Below are positions 27,504 through 39,864 of a stretch of DNA of 54,850 nt, piece after piece. Source of the DNA: Marinobacterium sp. (GTDB lineage Bacteria; Pseudomonadota; Gammaproteobacteria; Pseudomonadales; Balneatricaceae); the NCBI GenBank assembly GCA_030602245.1, contig JAUWAC010000017.1:1-54850 (forward strand), written 5' to 3'. A program made the position numbers and the translations under genes. Position 1 is the first letter of the stretch. Each line of letters opens with the position of its first letter. Below the pieces are notes generated by a model. The model ran no database searches. It saw only the letters and a program-made list of their open reading frames with translations, and had not been told where the DNA came from.

Positions 27504-27532
27504 TGGACACTCGCTGATCGATCCACTAAAAT
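27504..27532 (+). promoter_or_regulatory. Probable carAB promoter
   Basis: TGGACA (27504-27509) and TAAAAT (27527-27532) are separated by 17 bases. Transcription would begin near 27539, leaving a leader of about 160 bases before carA that includes the terminator at 27584-27619. Confidence 0.6.
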
Positions 27533-27583
27533 ACTGCCGGTTTCAGCCGCATGGTCTGCGGGAAATCAGCAGAATTCTTATCG

Positions 27584-27619
27584 AGCGAGGTAAACCCCCG
27601 GGTTTCACCTCGCTTTTTT
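27584..27619 (+). terminator. Intrinsic terminator between mepK and carA, possible attenuator
   Basis: AGCGAGGT (27584-27591) pairs with ACCTCGCT (27607-27614), extended inside by AACCC/GGGTT, and six T follow. It ends mepK transcription. Because a good promoter lies upstream of it at 27504-27532, it could also control carA. A second hairpin, CGCATGC/GCATGCG (27623-27629, 27640-27646), follows directly. An open frame of 39 codons (27551-27670) with five arginine codons runs through both hairpins but has no visible ribosome-binding site. Confidence 0.85.
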
Positions 27620-27698
27620 GCACGCATGCAGCACGCAGGGCATGCGGCGCTCTTACCGATCAGACGATAATTTTTAGCGCACGCGCGGGGAGGTTCAA

Positions 27699-28835
27699 TT
27701 GACGCGACCGGCCATTCTAGCCCTTGAAGATGGCAGCGTATTCAGGGGGGTTGCGATTGGCGCCGATGGTGGATCCAGTGGGGAAGTGGTGTTCAACACC
27801 TCCATGACCGGCTACCAGGAGATCCTGACCGATCCCTCCTACAGCCGCCAGATCGTGACCCTCACCTACCCGCACATCGGCAACGTTGGCGTCAACGAAG
27901 AGGACGAGGAATCCCGCTCTCCCTGGGTTGCCGGCCTCGTGATTCGTGACCTGCCGCTGCTGGCGAGCAACTTCCGCTGTCAGAAGTCCCTCGACGAATA
28001 CCTGCGCGAACACAATATTGTCGGCATCGCTGATATCGATACCCGTCGTCTGACCCGCATTCTGCGCGAAAAAGGCGCCCAGAACGGCTGCATCATGGCC
28101 GGCGAGACGGTGGATGAGGAAAAAGCACTGGCGGCTGCGCGTGCATTCCCCGGTCTGAAGGGAATGGATCTGGCCAAGGACGCCAGCGTCAGCGAAACCT
28201 ATGAGTGGCGCTCCAGCAGCTGGCAGCTCGGCGTGGGTCACGAAGAGCGCAGCGACGATGCCCTGCCGTACCATGTCGTCGCGTTCGATTTCGGCGTTAA
28301 GCGCAACATCCTGCGCATGCTGGTTGAGCGTGGCTGCCGCCTGACCGTTGTGCCGGCGCAGACGCCGGCCGCCGAGGTGCTGGCGCTGAACCCGGATGGT
28401 GTGTTCCTGTCCAACGGCCCCGGCGATCCCGAACCCTGCGACTACGCTATCAGCGCGATCCGCGAAATTCTGACCACCGGCATTCCGGTGTTCGGCATCT
28501 GTCTGGGTCACCAGCTGCTGGCGCTGGCTTCCGGTGCCAAGACCGTGAAGATGAAGTTCGGTCACCATGGTGCCAACCACCCGGTACAGGATCTGGACAG
28601 CAAGCACGTGATGATCACCAGCCAGAACCACGGTTTCGCCGTGGACGAGGCGACGCTGCCCGATAACCTGCGGGCCACGCATAAATCCCTGTTCGACGGA
28701 TCCCTGCAGGGGATCGAGCGTACCGATTGCCCGGCCTTCAGCTTCCAGGGTCACCCCGAGGCGAGCCCGGGGCCGCACGATGTCGCGCCGCTGTTCGACC
28801 GCTTCGTCGACATGATGCGCACACGCAAGGCCTGA
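27699..28835 (+). CDS. carA: Carbamoyl-phosphate synthase small subunit
   Basis: CarA (378 residues) releases ammonia from glutamine and channels it to CarB for arginine and pyrimidine synthesis. It starts at TTG 27699 behind GGGGAGG. The N-terminal domain begins [11 protein letters not shown]. The class I amidotransferase site has nucleophile C268 in G-I-C-L-G-H-Q, and the histidine and glutamate in [11 protein letters not shown]. carB follows after 44 bases on the same transcript. Confidence 0.97.
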   Translation: MTRPAILALEDGSVFRGVAIGADGGSSGEVVFNTSMTGYQEILTDPSYSRQIVTLTYPHIGNVGVNEEDEESRSPWVAGLVIRDLPLLASNFRCQKSLDEYLREHNIVGIADIDTRRLTRILREKGAQNGCIMAGETVDEEKALAAARAFPGLKGMDLAKDASVSETYEWRSSSWQLGVGHEERSDDALPYHVVAFDFGVKRNILRMLVERGCRLTVVPAQTPAAEVLALNPDGVFLSNGPGDPEPCDYAISAIREILTTGIPVFGICLGHQLLALASGAKTVKMKFGHHGANHPVQDLDSKHVMITSQNHGFAVDEATLPDNLRATHKSLFDGSLQGIERTDCPAFSFQGHPEASPGPHDVAPLFDRFVDMMRTRKA

Positions 28836-28879
28836 GCTGAACGTACCCGAACAGAAACAGAGACGACCGGTTAAAACAG

Positions 28880-32097
<3,218 letters not shown>

Positions 32098-32101
<4 letters not shown>

Positions 32102-32574
32102 AGCGAGTTCCCATGACGGTCGCAGGCGAGAAGCGTCTGCGCGAAGAGCTGAATCATCTGAAAACAGTCGAGCGCCCGAAGGTGATCGCAGCCATCGCCG
32201 AAGCGCGCGAGCACGGTGATCTCAAGGAAAACGCCGAATATCACGCCGCCCGCGAGCAGCAGGGCTTCATTGAAGGGCGGATTCGTGAGCTTGAGCACAA
32301 GCTGTCGCAGGCGCAGGTGATCGATGTGACCAGTATCGATCACACCGGCAAGGTGATTTTCGGTACCACGGTCGAGCTGATCAATCTGGATACGGACGCA
32401 ACCGTGCGTTACCAGATCGTCGGCGACGACGAAGCCGATATCAAGGCGGGGAAGATCTCTGTCAACTCACCGATCGCACGTGCGCTGATCGGCAAGGAGG
32501 AGGGGGATATTGCCGCTGTCGAAACACCGGCCGGTACCACCGAGTACGAAATCGCCGAAGTGCTGCACATCTGA
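32098..32574 (+). CDS. greA: Transcript cleavage factor GreA
   Basis: GreA (158 residues) rescues backtracked RNA polymerase by stimulating cleavage of the transcript's 3' end. The N-terminal coiled coil holds the acidic tip in [14 protein letters not shown], with the catalytic D and E. The C-terminal FKBP-like domain ends G-T-T-E-Y-E-I. The ATGA overlap with carB places it in the car operon, as in Pseudomonas. A terminator follows at 32592-32620. Confidence 0.97.
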
Positions 32575-32591
32575 TGTGTTCGTGCGAGCAT

Positions 32592-32620
32592 AAAAAAACC
32601 GCCCTCTCGGCGGTTTTTTT
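32592..32620. terminator. Bidirectional intrinsic terminator between greA and yhbY
   Basis: CCGCC (32599-32603) and GGCGG (32609-32613) with flanking A-run on the left and T-run on the right form a symmetric hairpin. It can stop greA transcription on the plus strand and yhbY on the minus strand, the genes being convergent. Confidence 0.9.
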
Positions 32621-32641
32621 ATGTCTGTCGTCAGGCTGCCA

Positions 32642-32944
32642 TCAGCGCAGCAGGTTGGACAGCTTGGGATTCGGTTCGCGCGCCGGGCGGTAGATCAGGG
32701 CGATGTTGCCGATCTCCTGTACCAGCTGGCACTCGACAATGGCGCACAGTTCGCGGATCAGCGTCTTTTTGACGGTGCGATCGCCAACCGCAAACTTCAC
32801 CTTGATCAGTTCGTGGTCTTCCAGTGCACGGTCCACTTCAAGCTGAATGTTCTCCGTCAGACCGTTGCCGGCGACGGTGACGATCGGGTTCAGGTTGTGG
32901 CCCAGGGTGCGAAACTGCTTCTTTTGCTCGGGGGTCAAGCTCAT
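32642..32944 (-). CDS. yhbY: RNA-binding protein YhbY (CRM domain)
   Basis: The protein has 100 residues with the CRS1/YhbY signature: K-K-Q-F-R-T-L-G-H-N-L-N-P-I-V, then V-A-G-N-G-L-T-E-N, and a basic loop around K-V-K-F-A. It associates with the pre-50S ribosome. It is usually divergent from rlmE-ftsH; here it is divergent from ftsH alone. It converges on greA across a bidirectional terminator. Confidence 0.93.
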   Translation of the reverse strand: MSLTPEQKKQFRTLGHNLNPIVTVAGNGLTENIQLEVDRALEDHELIKVKFAVGDRTVKKTLIRELCAIVECQLVQEIGNIALIYRPAREPNPKLSNLLR

Positions 32945-33394
32945 ACTAGAATACGGTGCCTCGTTGAAAGGGTGTCTCGGACAGCGAGATGAAAAGCAGA
33001 TTTTAACCGAGTCGCGGCGCAGAAAATAGCGACAGCCCTCGGCCGACGTAAACAGCGCTCAGGTCGGCGTGACGAAATTGACGCAGCGGCGCCTCGGTCC
33101 GGAACAATTATTGCCGCACTGCGTCAAACGCAGCACGGCGTCGGCGATGCACGGACGGTTGCAATTGCCGACATGAACCCCAAATAGACAGATGAACGCA
33201 AGGTAGCGCGGTCGCGCTTGTGGCCGTGATCGATTCCGCCACCGATTATTTCAGCCACGCATTCACTGCACCTGCTCGGAAAAGGGTTCAGGGACGTATA
33301 AGATTGTGGGCCGACTGTCACGAGGACAGTGGGTCGAGACAGGCTCATAGTTGCTGCCAACAGGCAGAGTAAAGAGAGAACCGAGGGTAGCCCA
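32945..33394. other. 450-base gap between yhbY and ftsH without a gene
   Basis: In most gammaproteobacteria rlmE (ftsJ) occupies this place. Neither strand shows an open frame with the 23S rRNA methyltransferase motifs. Small inverted repeats are present (GTCGGC near 33140 with GCCGAC about 20 bases on; ACTGTC/GACAGT at about 33315-33330). A TATAAG near 33297 could be a -10 for ftsH. Nothing else is recognised. Confidence 0.6.
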
Positions 33395-35434
33395 TTGAAC
33401 GATATGGCAAAAAATCTGGTGCTTTGGCTGGTCATTGCGGCCGTGCTGTTGACCGTTTTCAACAATTTCAGCACCGAGACGGATTCCCGCCGCCTGAACT
33501 ACTCCGATTTCGTGCAGGAGGTGCAGTCCGGTCGGGTCGCCAAAGTGACGATCGACGGCTACACCATCGTCGGTCAGCGGACCAACGGGGATCGTTTCGA
33601 AACGATCCGCCCGGCGGTGGATGATCCGAAGCTGATCGATGATCTGCTGCAGAACGAGGTTGTCATCGAAGGCAAGCAGCCGGAGCGTCAGAGCATCTGG
33701 ACCCAGCTGCTGGTCGCCTCGTTCCCGATTCTGATCATTATCGCACTGTTCATGTTCTTCATGCGCCAGATGCAGGGCGGCGGAGGCGGCAAGGGTGGCC
33801 CGATGTCGTTCGGCAAGTCCAAGGCGCGGATGATGAGCGAGGATCAGGTCAAGACCACCTTCGACGACGTTGCCGGTGTGGAGGAAGCCAAGGAAGAGGT
33901 GGCCGAGCTGGTCGATTACCTGCGCGATCCGGGCAAGTTCCAGCGCCTCGGTGGCCATATCCCGCGCGGCGTGCTCATGGCGGGCTCCCCGGGTACCGGT
34001 AAAACGCTGCTGGCGAAAGCGATCGCGGGTGAAGCGAAAGTGCCGTTCTTCAGCATCTCCGGTTCCGACTTTGTGGAAATGTTTGTCGGTGTTGGTGCGT
34101 CCCGTGTCCGCGACATGTTCGATCAGGCCAAAAAGCACGCGCCCTGTATCATCTTTATCGACGAGATCGACGCGGTCGGTCGTCATCGTGGTGCCGGCAT
34201 GGGCGGTGGTAACGACGAACGTGAGCAGACCCTGAACCAGCTGCTGGTCGAGATGGACGGCTTCGAAGGTACCGAAGGGATCATCGTTATCGCCGCGACC
34301 AACCGTCCGGACGTGCTCGATCAGGCGCTGCTGCGTCCCGGTCGTTTCGACCGCCAGGTGCATGTCGGTCTGCCGGATATCCGCGGCCGCGAACAGATTC
34401 TCAAGGTTCACATGCGCAAGGTGCCGCTGGGCGATGACGTCAAGCCGGAACTGATTGCACGCGGTACCCCGGGCTTCTCCGGTGCGGATCTCGCCAACCT
34501 GGTTAACGAGGCGGCGCTGTTTGCCGCGCGCGAGAGCCGCCGCACGGTCAGCATGGAGCAGTTCGAGAAAGCGAAGGACAAGATCATGATGGGCGCCGAG
34601 CGCAAGTCGATGGTCATGTCCTACAAGGAACGCCTCAATACCGCCTACCATGAGGCGGGGCATGCGATCATCGGTCGCCTGATGCCGCAGCATGATCCGG
34701 TGTACAAGGTGTCGATCATTCCGCGCGGACGGGCGCTGGGTGTGACCATGTTCCTGCCGGAAGAGGACCGCTACAGCCATAGCCGTCAGTCGATCATTTC
34801 GCAGATCTGCTCGCTGTACGGTGGTCGTCTGGCCGAAGAGATGACGCTGGGCAAGGATGGTGTGACCACCGGCGCCTCCAACGATATTCAGAAGGCGACG
34901 ATGCTGGCCCGCAACATGGTGACCAAGTGGGGTCTGAGCGACGAGCTGGGGCCGCTGCTGTATGGCGATGAGGATGATGATCCGTTCGGTCGTGGCATGG
35001 GGCAGGCCGCGAAGGCGATGTCCGAGGAAACCCAGCGCAAGATCGATGCTGAAGTGCGTCGTATCATCGATGAGTGCTACAACCACGCGAAGAAGCTGCT
35101 GGAAGAAAACCGCGATATCCTCGATGCGATGGCGGAAGCGCTGATGAAGTACGAAACCATCGGCGCGACGCAGCTGGATCAGCTGATGGCGCGGCAGGAG
35201 GTATCGCCGCCGGAAGGCTGGGTCGAGGCGCAGGAGCGGGCGGATCGTGCCGAGCGCGATATCGAAAAGGCACGCGAGCAGCAGCGCCATGAGCCGGCTC
35301 AGGACGCGCCGGACGCGGAGGAGGATCTGCCGTCTGAAGAGGCCTCGCAGCAGTCGCCGGAGCGCCGTGATGACGATGATGAAGGCGAGGGCAAACAGTC
35401 CCGTCCTGACCCGTGGGATTCCGGGCCGCGCTGA
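33395..35434 (+). CDS. ftsH: ATP-dependent zinc metalloprotease FtsH
   Basis: FtsH (679 residues) is a membrane AAA protease degrading LpxC, sigma-32 and faulty membrane proteins. The TTG at 33395 is chosen because GAGGG lies seven bases upstream; ATG 33404 (M-A-K-N-L-V-L-W-L) is the alternative. Two membrane helices (about 8-24 and 107-125) flank a periplasmic domain. Walker A is G-S-P-G-T-G-K-T, Walker B I-I-F-I-D-E-I-D, and the second region of homology ends with R-P-G-R-F-D-R. The zinc site is H-E-A-G-H at 419-423. The tail after about 615 is long, acidic and low-complexity. A terminator follows. Confidence 0.97.
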   Translation: MNDMAKNLVLWLVIAAVLLTVFNNFSTETDSRRLNYSDFVQEVQSGRVAKVTIDGYTIVGQRTNGDRFETIRPAVDDPKLIDDLLQNEVVIEGKQPERQSIWTQLLVASFPILIIIALFMFFMRQMQGGGGGKGGPMSFGKSKARMMSEDQVKTTFDDVAGVEEAKEEVAELVDYLRDPGKFQRLGGHIPRGVLMAGSPGTGKTLLAKAIAGEAKVPFFSISGSDFVEMFVGVGASRVRDMFDQAKKHAPCIIFIDEIDAVGRHRGAGMGGGNDEREQTLNQLLVEMDGFEGTEGIIVIAATNRPDVLDQALLRPGRFDRQVHVGLPDIRGREQILKVHMRKVPLGDDVKPELIARGTPGFSGADLANLVNEAALFAARESRRTVSMEQFEKAKDKIMMGAERKSMVMSYKERLNTAYHEAGHAIIGRLMPQHDPVYKVSIIPRGRALGVTMFLPEEDRYSHSRQSIISQICSLYGGRLAEEMTLGKDGVTTGASNDIQKATMLARNMVTKWGLSDELGPLLYGDEDDDPFGRGMGQAAKAMSEETQRKIDAEVRRIIDECYNHAKKLLEENRDILDAMAEALMKYETIGATQLDQLMARQEVSPPEGWVEAQERADRAERDIEKAREQQRHEPAQDAPDAEEDLPSEEASQQSPERRDDDDEGEGKQSRPDPWDSGPR

Positions 35435-35457
35435 TGCGTGTGCTCTGTTAGAATGTC

Positions 35458-35486
35458 GAAGCCAGCCCTGAGCTGGCTTCTTTTTT
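35458..35486 (+). terminator. Intrinsic terminator of ftsH
   Basis: GAAGCCAGC (35458-35466) and GCTGGCTTC (35472-35480) form a perfect 9-bp stem, followed by six T. Confidence 0.92.
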
Positions 35487-35526
35487 GTCGGTGTTTCCGT
35501 ATCCAGTTGTCCGGCAGGAGCTGAAG

Positions 35527-36375
35527 GTGTCAAGCGAACTGAAGTGTGCAGGGCGAACGCTCGATCTGTCCCGTACCCATATCATGGGAATTCTTAACGT
35601 CACCCCCGATTCATTTTCCGATGGCGGTCATCTGTATCGTGCGTCCCGGCTGTCGGTGGAGCAGGCGCTGGTGCACGCGGCCGGCATGGTGAAGGACGGT
35701 GCCACGATCGTCGATGTGGGCGGGGAATCGACCCGGCCCGGTGCAGCGCCGGTCAGCGTCGCAGAGGAGCTGGATCGGGTGATCCCGGTGGTCGAGCGCA
35801 TCGCGCGTGAGCTGGACGTGGTGATTTCGGTCGATACCAGCGCCCCGGACGTGATGCGCGAGGCCGCCGCAGCCGGTGCCGGCATGCTCAATGATGTGCG
35901 CTCGCTCGGGCGTGAAGGGGCGTTGCAGGCTGCGGCGGATACAGGTCTGCCGGTCTGTGTGATGCACATGAAGGGCAGTCCGGCGACGATGCAGCTCGCG
36001 CCGCAGTATGACGATGTGGTGGCAGAGGTGTACGACTTCCTGCAGCAGCAGACTGCGCGCTGTGAACAGGGGGGTATTCCCCGCGAGCGCTTGCTGCTCG
36101 ATCCCGGTTTCGGCTTCGGTAAAACGCTTGAGCACAACCTGATGTTGCTGCGCCGGCTCGACGAGTTCAACCGGCTCGGCCTGCCGCTGCTGATCGGCAC
36201 GTCGCGCAAGAGCATGATCGGGCAGGCGCTGGGGCGTGAGGTCGATGAGCGTCTGGCTGGCAGTCTGGCGACGGTCGCCTTGGCGGTGGAGCGCGGGGGT
36301 CGTATCATCCGTGTCCATGATGTGGCGGCCACAGTGGATGTGGTGCGCATGACCGAAGCGGTTTTGTGGGGTTGA
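35527..36375 (+). CDS. folP: Dihydropteroate synthase
   Basis: FolP (282 residues) joins p-aminobenzoate to the pterin pyrophosphate in folate synthesis and is the sulfonamide target. GTG 35527 is chosen for AGGAGC six bases upstream. Motifs are [15 protein letters not shown], then [20 protein letters not shown], and G-T-S-R-K-S-M-I. It lies behind the ftsH terminator, so folP-glmM must have a promoter within 35487-35526 or depend on read-through. glmM starts 13 bases downstream. Confidence 0.96.
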   Translation: MSSELKCAGRTLDLSRTHIMGILNVTPDSFSDGGHLYRASRLSVEQALVHAAGMVKDGATIVDVGGESTRPGAAPVSVAEELDRVIPVVERIARELDVVISVDTSAPDVMREAAAAGAGMLNDVRSLGREGALQAAADTGLPVCVMHMKGSPATMQLAPQYDDVVAEVYDFLQQQTARCEQGGIPRERLLLDPGFGFGKTLEHNLMLLRRLDEFNRLGLPLLIGTSRKSMIGQALGREVDERLAGSLATVALAVERGGRIIRVHDVAATVDVVRMTEAVLWG

Positions 36376-36388
36376 GGCAGAGAGAGCC

Positions 36389-37738
36389 ATGAGTAGACGT
36401 TATTTCGGTACCGACGGCATCCGCGGGCGTGTAGGTGAATTTCCGATTACGCCGGATTTCATGATCAAGCTCGGCTGGGCAGCCGGTTGCGTATTTGCCC
36501 GCGAAGGGCAGAGCCGCATCGTGATCGGCAAGGATACGCGGATTTCCGGCTACATGTTCGAGTCGGCGCTGGAAGCCGGGCTGTCGGCAGCGGGTGTGGA
36601 TGTGCTTCTGACCGGGCCGATGCCGACGCCGGCGGTGGCCTATCTGACGCGCACGTTCCGTGCCAGTGCCGGGATCGTCATCAGCGCCTCGCACAATCCC
36701 TATGACGATAACGGCATCAAATTCTTCTCGGCGCAGGGCACCAAACTGCCGGACGAGGTCGAGCAGGCGATCGAAGCGCAGATGGACCTGCAGATGTCGA
36801 CGGTATCGTCGGATCGGCTGGGTAAGGCCAGTCGTATCAACGATGCGGCAGGGCGCTACATCGAGTTCTGCAAGTCCACCGGGGGCGGTAACCTGAACCT
36901 GCGCGGCGTCAAGATTGTCATCGATTGCGCCAACGGTGCAACCTACCATGTGGCGCCGAAAGTGTTTTCGGAGCTCGGTGCTGAAGTGGTGGAGATCGCG
37001 TCGTCGCCGGATGGTCTCAACATCAACGAGCGCTGCGGCGCCACGGCGCCGGACAATCTGCGCAAGATCGTACTCGCCGAAAAGGCGGATCTGGGGATTG
37101 CGCTGGATGGTGATGGCGATCGGCTGATCATGGTCGACCACACCGGTGCGGTCGTCGACGGCGACGAAATTCTTTACATCATCGCCAATGCAATGCGTGA
37201 ACAGGGACAGTTCTCCGGCGGTGTTGTCGGCACGCTGATGTCCAACTTCGGCCTTGAGCAGGCCTTCAAGCGGCTCGGTATCCCGTTCGTGCGTGCGGCG
37301 GTGGGCGATCGTTACGTCATGGAGCAGTTGAGTCAGCGCGACTGGCTGCTTGGGGGGGAGAATTCCGGTCATGTGGTCTGCCGTCATCTGACCTCGACCG
37401 GTGACGGCACCGTATCGGCGGTGCAGGTGCTGCGTGCGATGGCTGACAGTGGCCGCTCCCTGCACGAGCTGCGTCAGGGTATGACGAAGCTGCCACAGGT
37501 CATGATCAATGTGCGCCTGAGCAAGCGGGTACGACTCGATGACAGCGAGGAGCTGGCGCAGGCGGTGGCCGCGGCCGAGGCCGCGTTAGGCGACAGTGGT
37601 CGTGTGCTGCTGCGTCCGTCCGGAACCGAGCCGGTTGTCCGGGTCATGGTCGAGGGCGAGGACCGGGCTCAGGTCGAAGCCGTATGCCGGGAACTGGCTG
37701 AAAAGGCAGAAAAAATTCTGACGGCGCTTGTAAGTTGA
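36389..37738 (+). CDS. glmM: Phosphoglucosamine mutase
   Basis: GlmM (449 residues) converts glucosamine 6-phosphate to glucosamine 1-phosphate for UDP-GlcNAc. The active serine S101 lies in [11 protein letters not shown]. The magnesium loop D-G-D-G-D-R and sugar-binding G-G-E-N-S-G-H follow, and R-P-S-G-T-E-P is the phosphate loop near the C-terminus. The N-terminal Y-F-G-T-D-G-I-R-G is typical. It sits in folP-glmM-tpiA-secG, the usual order. Confidence 0.97.
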   Translation: MSRRYFGTDGIRGRVGEFPITPDFMIKLGWAAGCVFAREGQSRIVIGKDTRISGYMFESALEAGLSAAGVDVLLTGPMPTPAVAYLTRTFRASAGIVISASHNPYDDNGIKFFSAQGTKLPDEVEQAIEAQMDLQMSTVSSDRLGKASRINDAAGRYIEFCKSTGGGNLNLRGVKIVIDCANGATYHVAPKVFSELGAEVVEIASSPDGLNINERCGATAPDNLRKIVLAEKADLGIALDGDGDRLIMVDHTGAVVDGDEILYIIANAMREQGQFSGGVVGTLMSNFGLEQAFKRLGIPFVRAAVGDRYVMEQLSQRDWLLGGENSGHVVCRHLTSTGDGTVSAVQVLRAMADSGRSLHELRQGMTKLPQVMINVRLSKRVRLDDSEELAQAVAAAEAALGDSGRVLLRPSGTEPVVRVMVEGEDRAQVEAVCRELAEKAEKILTALVS

Positions 37739-37783
37739 GAAACCCTCAGTTAAGATTTGCGCCTCTTTCGTAAGGGGGTCTGG

Positions 37784-38551
37784 ATGCGCAAGGCGCTGGT
37801 AGCTGGCAACTGGAAGATGAACGGGCGCGCCAAGCAGAATGGCGAGCTGATCTCTTCGCTGCTGAGCGGCCTCGAGCAGCAGGCGCTGACAGAGTCCGTC
37901 GACGTGATGGTGTTTCCGCCGTCTGTCTACGTGTCTCAGGTCAAGGCCCTCGCCGAAGGTTCGCCGCTGGGCGTCGGTGCCCAGGATCTCTGCGAGCATG
38001 CCGACGGTGCGTTCACCGGTGAGCTGTCCGCAGGAATGCTGAGCGATTGTGGCTGTGCCGCAGTGCTGGTTGGGCATTCGGAGCGTCGGGCGATGTTCGG
38101 TGATACGGAAGCGCGCGTTGCGGCAAAGGTCAGCGCCGCGCTGGAGCAGGGTCTCGTGCCGGTGCTGTGCCTTGGCGAGACGCTCGAGGAGCGTGACGCA
38201 GGCGAAACGCTCAAGTGTGTCGAAGCCCAGTTCGAGTCCGCGGTGGCTGGACTGGAGGCGGGGCAGATCGAGCAGCTGGTGCTGGCTTACGAGCCGGTCT
38301 GGGCGATCGGAACCGGGCGCACTGCGACGCCGCAGCAGGCGCAGGAAGTACACGCGCATCTGCGCGGGCTGCTGGCCGGCAAGTCGGCTGAGGCCGCAGC
38401 AACAGTGCGAATCCTGTACGGTGGCAGCGTTAATGCCAAAAATGCATCCGAGCTGTTTGCGCAGCCGGATATCGATGGCGGCCTCGTCGGAGGCGCCTCG
38501 CTGAAAGCAAACGATTTTCTGGCGATCTGCCAGGCGGCAGCGTCAAGCTGA
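37784..38551 (+). CDS. tpiA: Triosephosphate isomerase
   Basis: TpiA (255 residues) interconverts dihydroxyacetone phosphate and glyceraldehyde 3-phosphate. Catalytic residues are K11 in G-N-W-K-M-N-G, the histidine in V-G-H-S-E-R-R, and the glutamate in A-Y-E-P-V-W-A-I-G-T-G, followed by the flexible loop and Y-G-G-S-V. ATG 37784 with TAAGGGGG upstream is the start; the longer frame from 37757 adds unconserved residues. secG begins 13 bases later. Confidence 0.97.
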   Translation: MRKALVAGNWKMNGRAKQNGELISSLLSGLEQQALTESVDVMVFPPSVYVSQVKALAEGSPLGVGAQDLCEHADGAFTGELSAGMLSDCGCAAVLVGHSERRAMFGDTEARVAAKVSAALEQGLVPVLCLGETLEERDAGETLKCVEAQFESAVAGLEAGQIEQLVLAYEPVWAIGTGRTATPQQAQEVHAHLRGLLAGKSAEAAATVRILYGGSVNAKNASELFAQPDIDGGLVGGASLKANDFLAICQAAASS

Positions 38552-38564
38552 AACGGTTGGTGAG

Positions 38565-38939
38565 ATGGAAACACTGGTTCTGATAGTGCATGTACTGCTG
38601 GCGATCGCGATCATCGCGCTCGTGCTGCTGCAGCAGGGTAAGGGTGCCGAAGCGGGCGCATCCTTCGGGGGCGGTGCATCCCAGACCGTTTTCGGTAGCC
38701 AGGGTACCAGCAGCTTCCTCGGTCGCGTGACCGCAGTGCTGGCGGCGGGTATCTTTGCAACCAGCTTTGCACTGGCTGTATATGCCAAGCAGAAAGCCTC
38801 CAGTGTCGAGGATGCGGGCATCCCGGCGGTGGAAGTGATTGAGTCAGCTGTCGAAGCAGAGAGTCAGCCTGAGCTGCCTGCGCTGGATGGCAGCGCAGCA
38901 CCGGCTGAAAGCGACGTGCCGACGGCGGGTGAGCAGTAA
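38565..38939 (+). CDS. secG: Preprotein translocase subunit SecG
   Basis: SecG (124 residues) supports protein export through SecYEG. Two membrane helices (about 3-22 and 54-72) flank the conserved cytoplasmic loop L-Q-Q-G-K-G-A-E-A-G-A-S-F-G-G-G. The tail beyond residue 80 is acidic and variable, normal for the family. The tRNA-Leu gene begins 11 bases after the stop, the arrangement conserved in E. coli and Pseudomonas. Confidence 0.95.
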   Translation: METLVLIVHVLLAIAIIALVLLQQGKGAEAGASFGGGASQTVFGSQGTSSFLGRVTAVLAAGIFATSFALAVYAKQKASSVEDAGIPAVEVIESAVEAESQPELPALDGSAAPAESDVPTAGEQ

Positions 38940-38950
38940 AAACGGTTTTT

Positions 38951-39036
38951 GCCCAAGTGGTGGAATTGGTAGACACGCTATCTTGAGGGGGTAGTGTCCT
39001 ACGGACGTGCCGGTTCGAGTCCGGCCTTGGGCACCA
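38951..39036 (+). tRNA. tRNA-Leu (anticodon GAG)
   Basis: 86 bases with an encoded CCA. The acceptor GCCCAAG pairs with CTTGGGC; the anticodon stem CTATC/GGTAG encloses TTGAGGG with GAG at positions 34-36. The long variable arm is typical of class II tRNAs, and the T-arm reads CCGGTTCGAGTCCGG. It is probably co-transcribed with secG. Confidence 0.97.
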
Positions 39037-39038
39037 AG

Positions 39039-39067
39039 TTGTAAAAAAGACAGGTTGTGAGTATAAT
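39039..39067 (+). promoter_or_regulatory. Promoter of the tRNA-fMet / rimP-nusA-infB operon
   Basis: TTGTAA (39039-39044) and TATAAT (39062-39067) are spaced by exactly 17 bases, directly after tRNA-Leu and about 18 bases before tRNA-fMet. This matches the position of the metY-nusA operon promoter in E. coli. Confidence 0.85.
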
Positions 39068-39084
39068 ATCGCACCTGTTTCTGA

Positions 39085-39161
<77 letters not shown>

Positions 39162-39209
39162 CGTTTGGAAGGATGTCGCACCAGATGGGCGATATGCTTC
39201 AGGAAGGGG

Positions 39210-39245
39210 CGAAGGTCGTGGGTTCCATCCGGATCATCGCTGCCA
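39210..39245 (+). other. Possible decayed 3' half of tRNA-fMet
   Basis: 36 bases match the 3' end of tRNA-fMet (39126-39161) at 25 of 36 positions without gaps, including an identical first ten bases, GGTTC, and a CGCT-CCA type end. The 41 bases before it do not match. It could be a relic of duplication or of an old attachment site, or chance. Confidence 0.3.
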
Positions 39246-39261
39246 GCTGTATTCTTGATTG

Positions 39262-39284
39262 AGCCCCTTTTAAGGGGCTTTTTC
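39262..39284 (+). terminator. Terminator/attenuator 1 in the rimP leader
   Basis: AGCCCCTT (39262-39269) and AAGGGGCT (39272-39279) form a perfect palindrome followed by TTTTT. It would separate tRNA-fMet from most of the downstream mRNA. Confidence 0.9.
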
Positions 39285-39316
39285 GTAGGTAAACAAAGGC
39301 GTTGGTGCCTCGTCAG

Positions 39317-39344
39317 AAATGGGTCCGTAAGTGACCCATTTTTT
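39317..39344 (+). terminator. Terminator/attenuator 2 in the rimP leader
   Basis: AAATGGGTC (39317-39325) and GACCCATTT (39333-39341) form a 9-bp stem followed by TTT. It is 33 bases behind the first terminator and 30 before rimP, so the operon must be read through both. Confidence 0.85.
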
Positions 39345-39374
39345 GTTTCAGGCACCTCCAGGGTGAGGTTGTCA

Positions 39375-39830
39375 GTGTCAGCCAAACTGAAACATCTGCA
39401 GGAACTGGTCGAGCCGGCGATCGTCGGGCTTGGCCTGGAATTGTGGGGCGTTGAGTTCCACTCGGCGGGCAAAAGCAGCCTGCTGCGGATCTATATTGAT
39501 GGACCGGACGGGGTGACCGTGGACGATTGTGCCCGGGTCAGCCATCAGGTCAGCGGGATACTGGATGTGGAAGACCCGATCAGCGAGCAGTATACGCTGG
39601 AGGTCTCCTCCCCCGGCATGGATCGGCCGCTGTTCACGCTGAAGCAGTTTGAGGCGTACCGCGGGCACCGGGTACAGATCAGGTTGCGCGCACCCTATGA
39701 CGGTCGGCGCAACTTCAAGGGCATTCTGAACGGGGTCGAAGGCGATGATGTGCTGTTGATCGTCGACGACGAAGAGTACCTGTTGCCGATCGACGATATC
39801 GATCGCGCCAACGTGGTGCCCCAGATTTAA
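39375..39830 (+). CDS. rimP: Ribosome maturation factor RimP
   Basis: RimP (151 residues) is needed for early 30S assembly. GTG 39375 is chosen because GTGAGG lies seven bases upstream and the product begins [13 protein letters not shown]. Family motifs are G-L-E-L-W-G-V-E-F, then [21 protein letters not shown], and F-K-G-I-L. It is the first protein gene of the nusA operon, behind two tandem terminators. Confidence 0.94.
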   Translation: MSAKLKHLQELVEPAIVGLGLELWGVEFHSAGKSSLLRIYIDGPDGVTVDDCARVSHQVSGILDVEDPISEQYTLEVSSPGMDRPLFTLKQFEAYRGHRVQIRLRAPYDGRRNFKGILNGVEGDDVLLIVDDEEYLLPIDDIDRANVVPQI

Positions 39831-39864
39831 CAGCGGTTTTGAGGTATTAGGGCGAGGCAGTGGT

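Noticed and set aside
33263..35533. Open frame of 756 codons on the minus strand
   Set aside because: It is antisense to ftsH, with His/Arg-rich low-complexity content and no motif.
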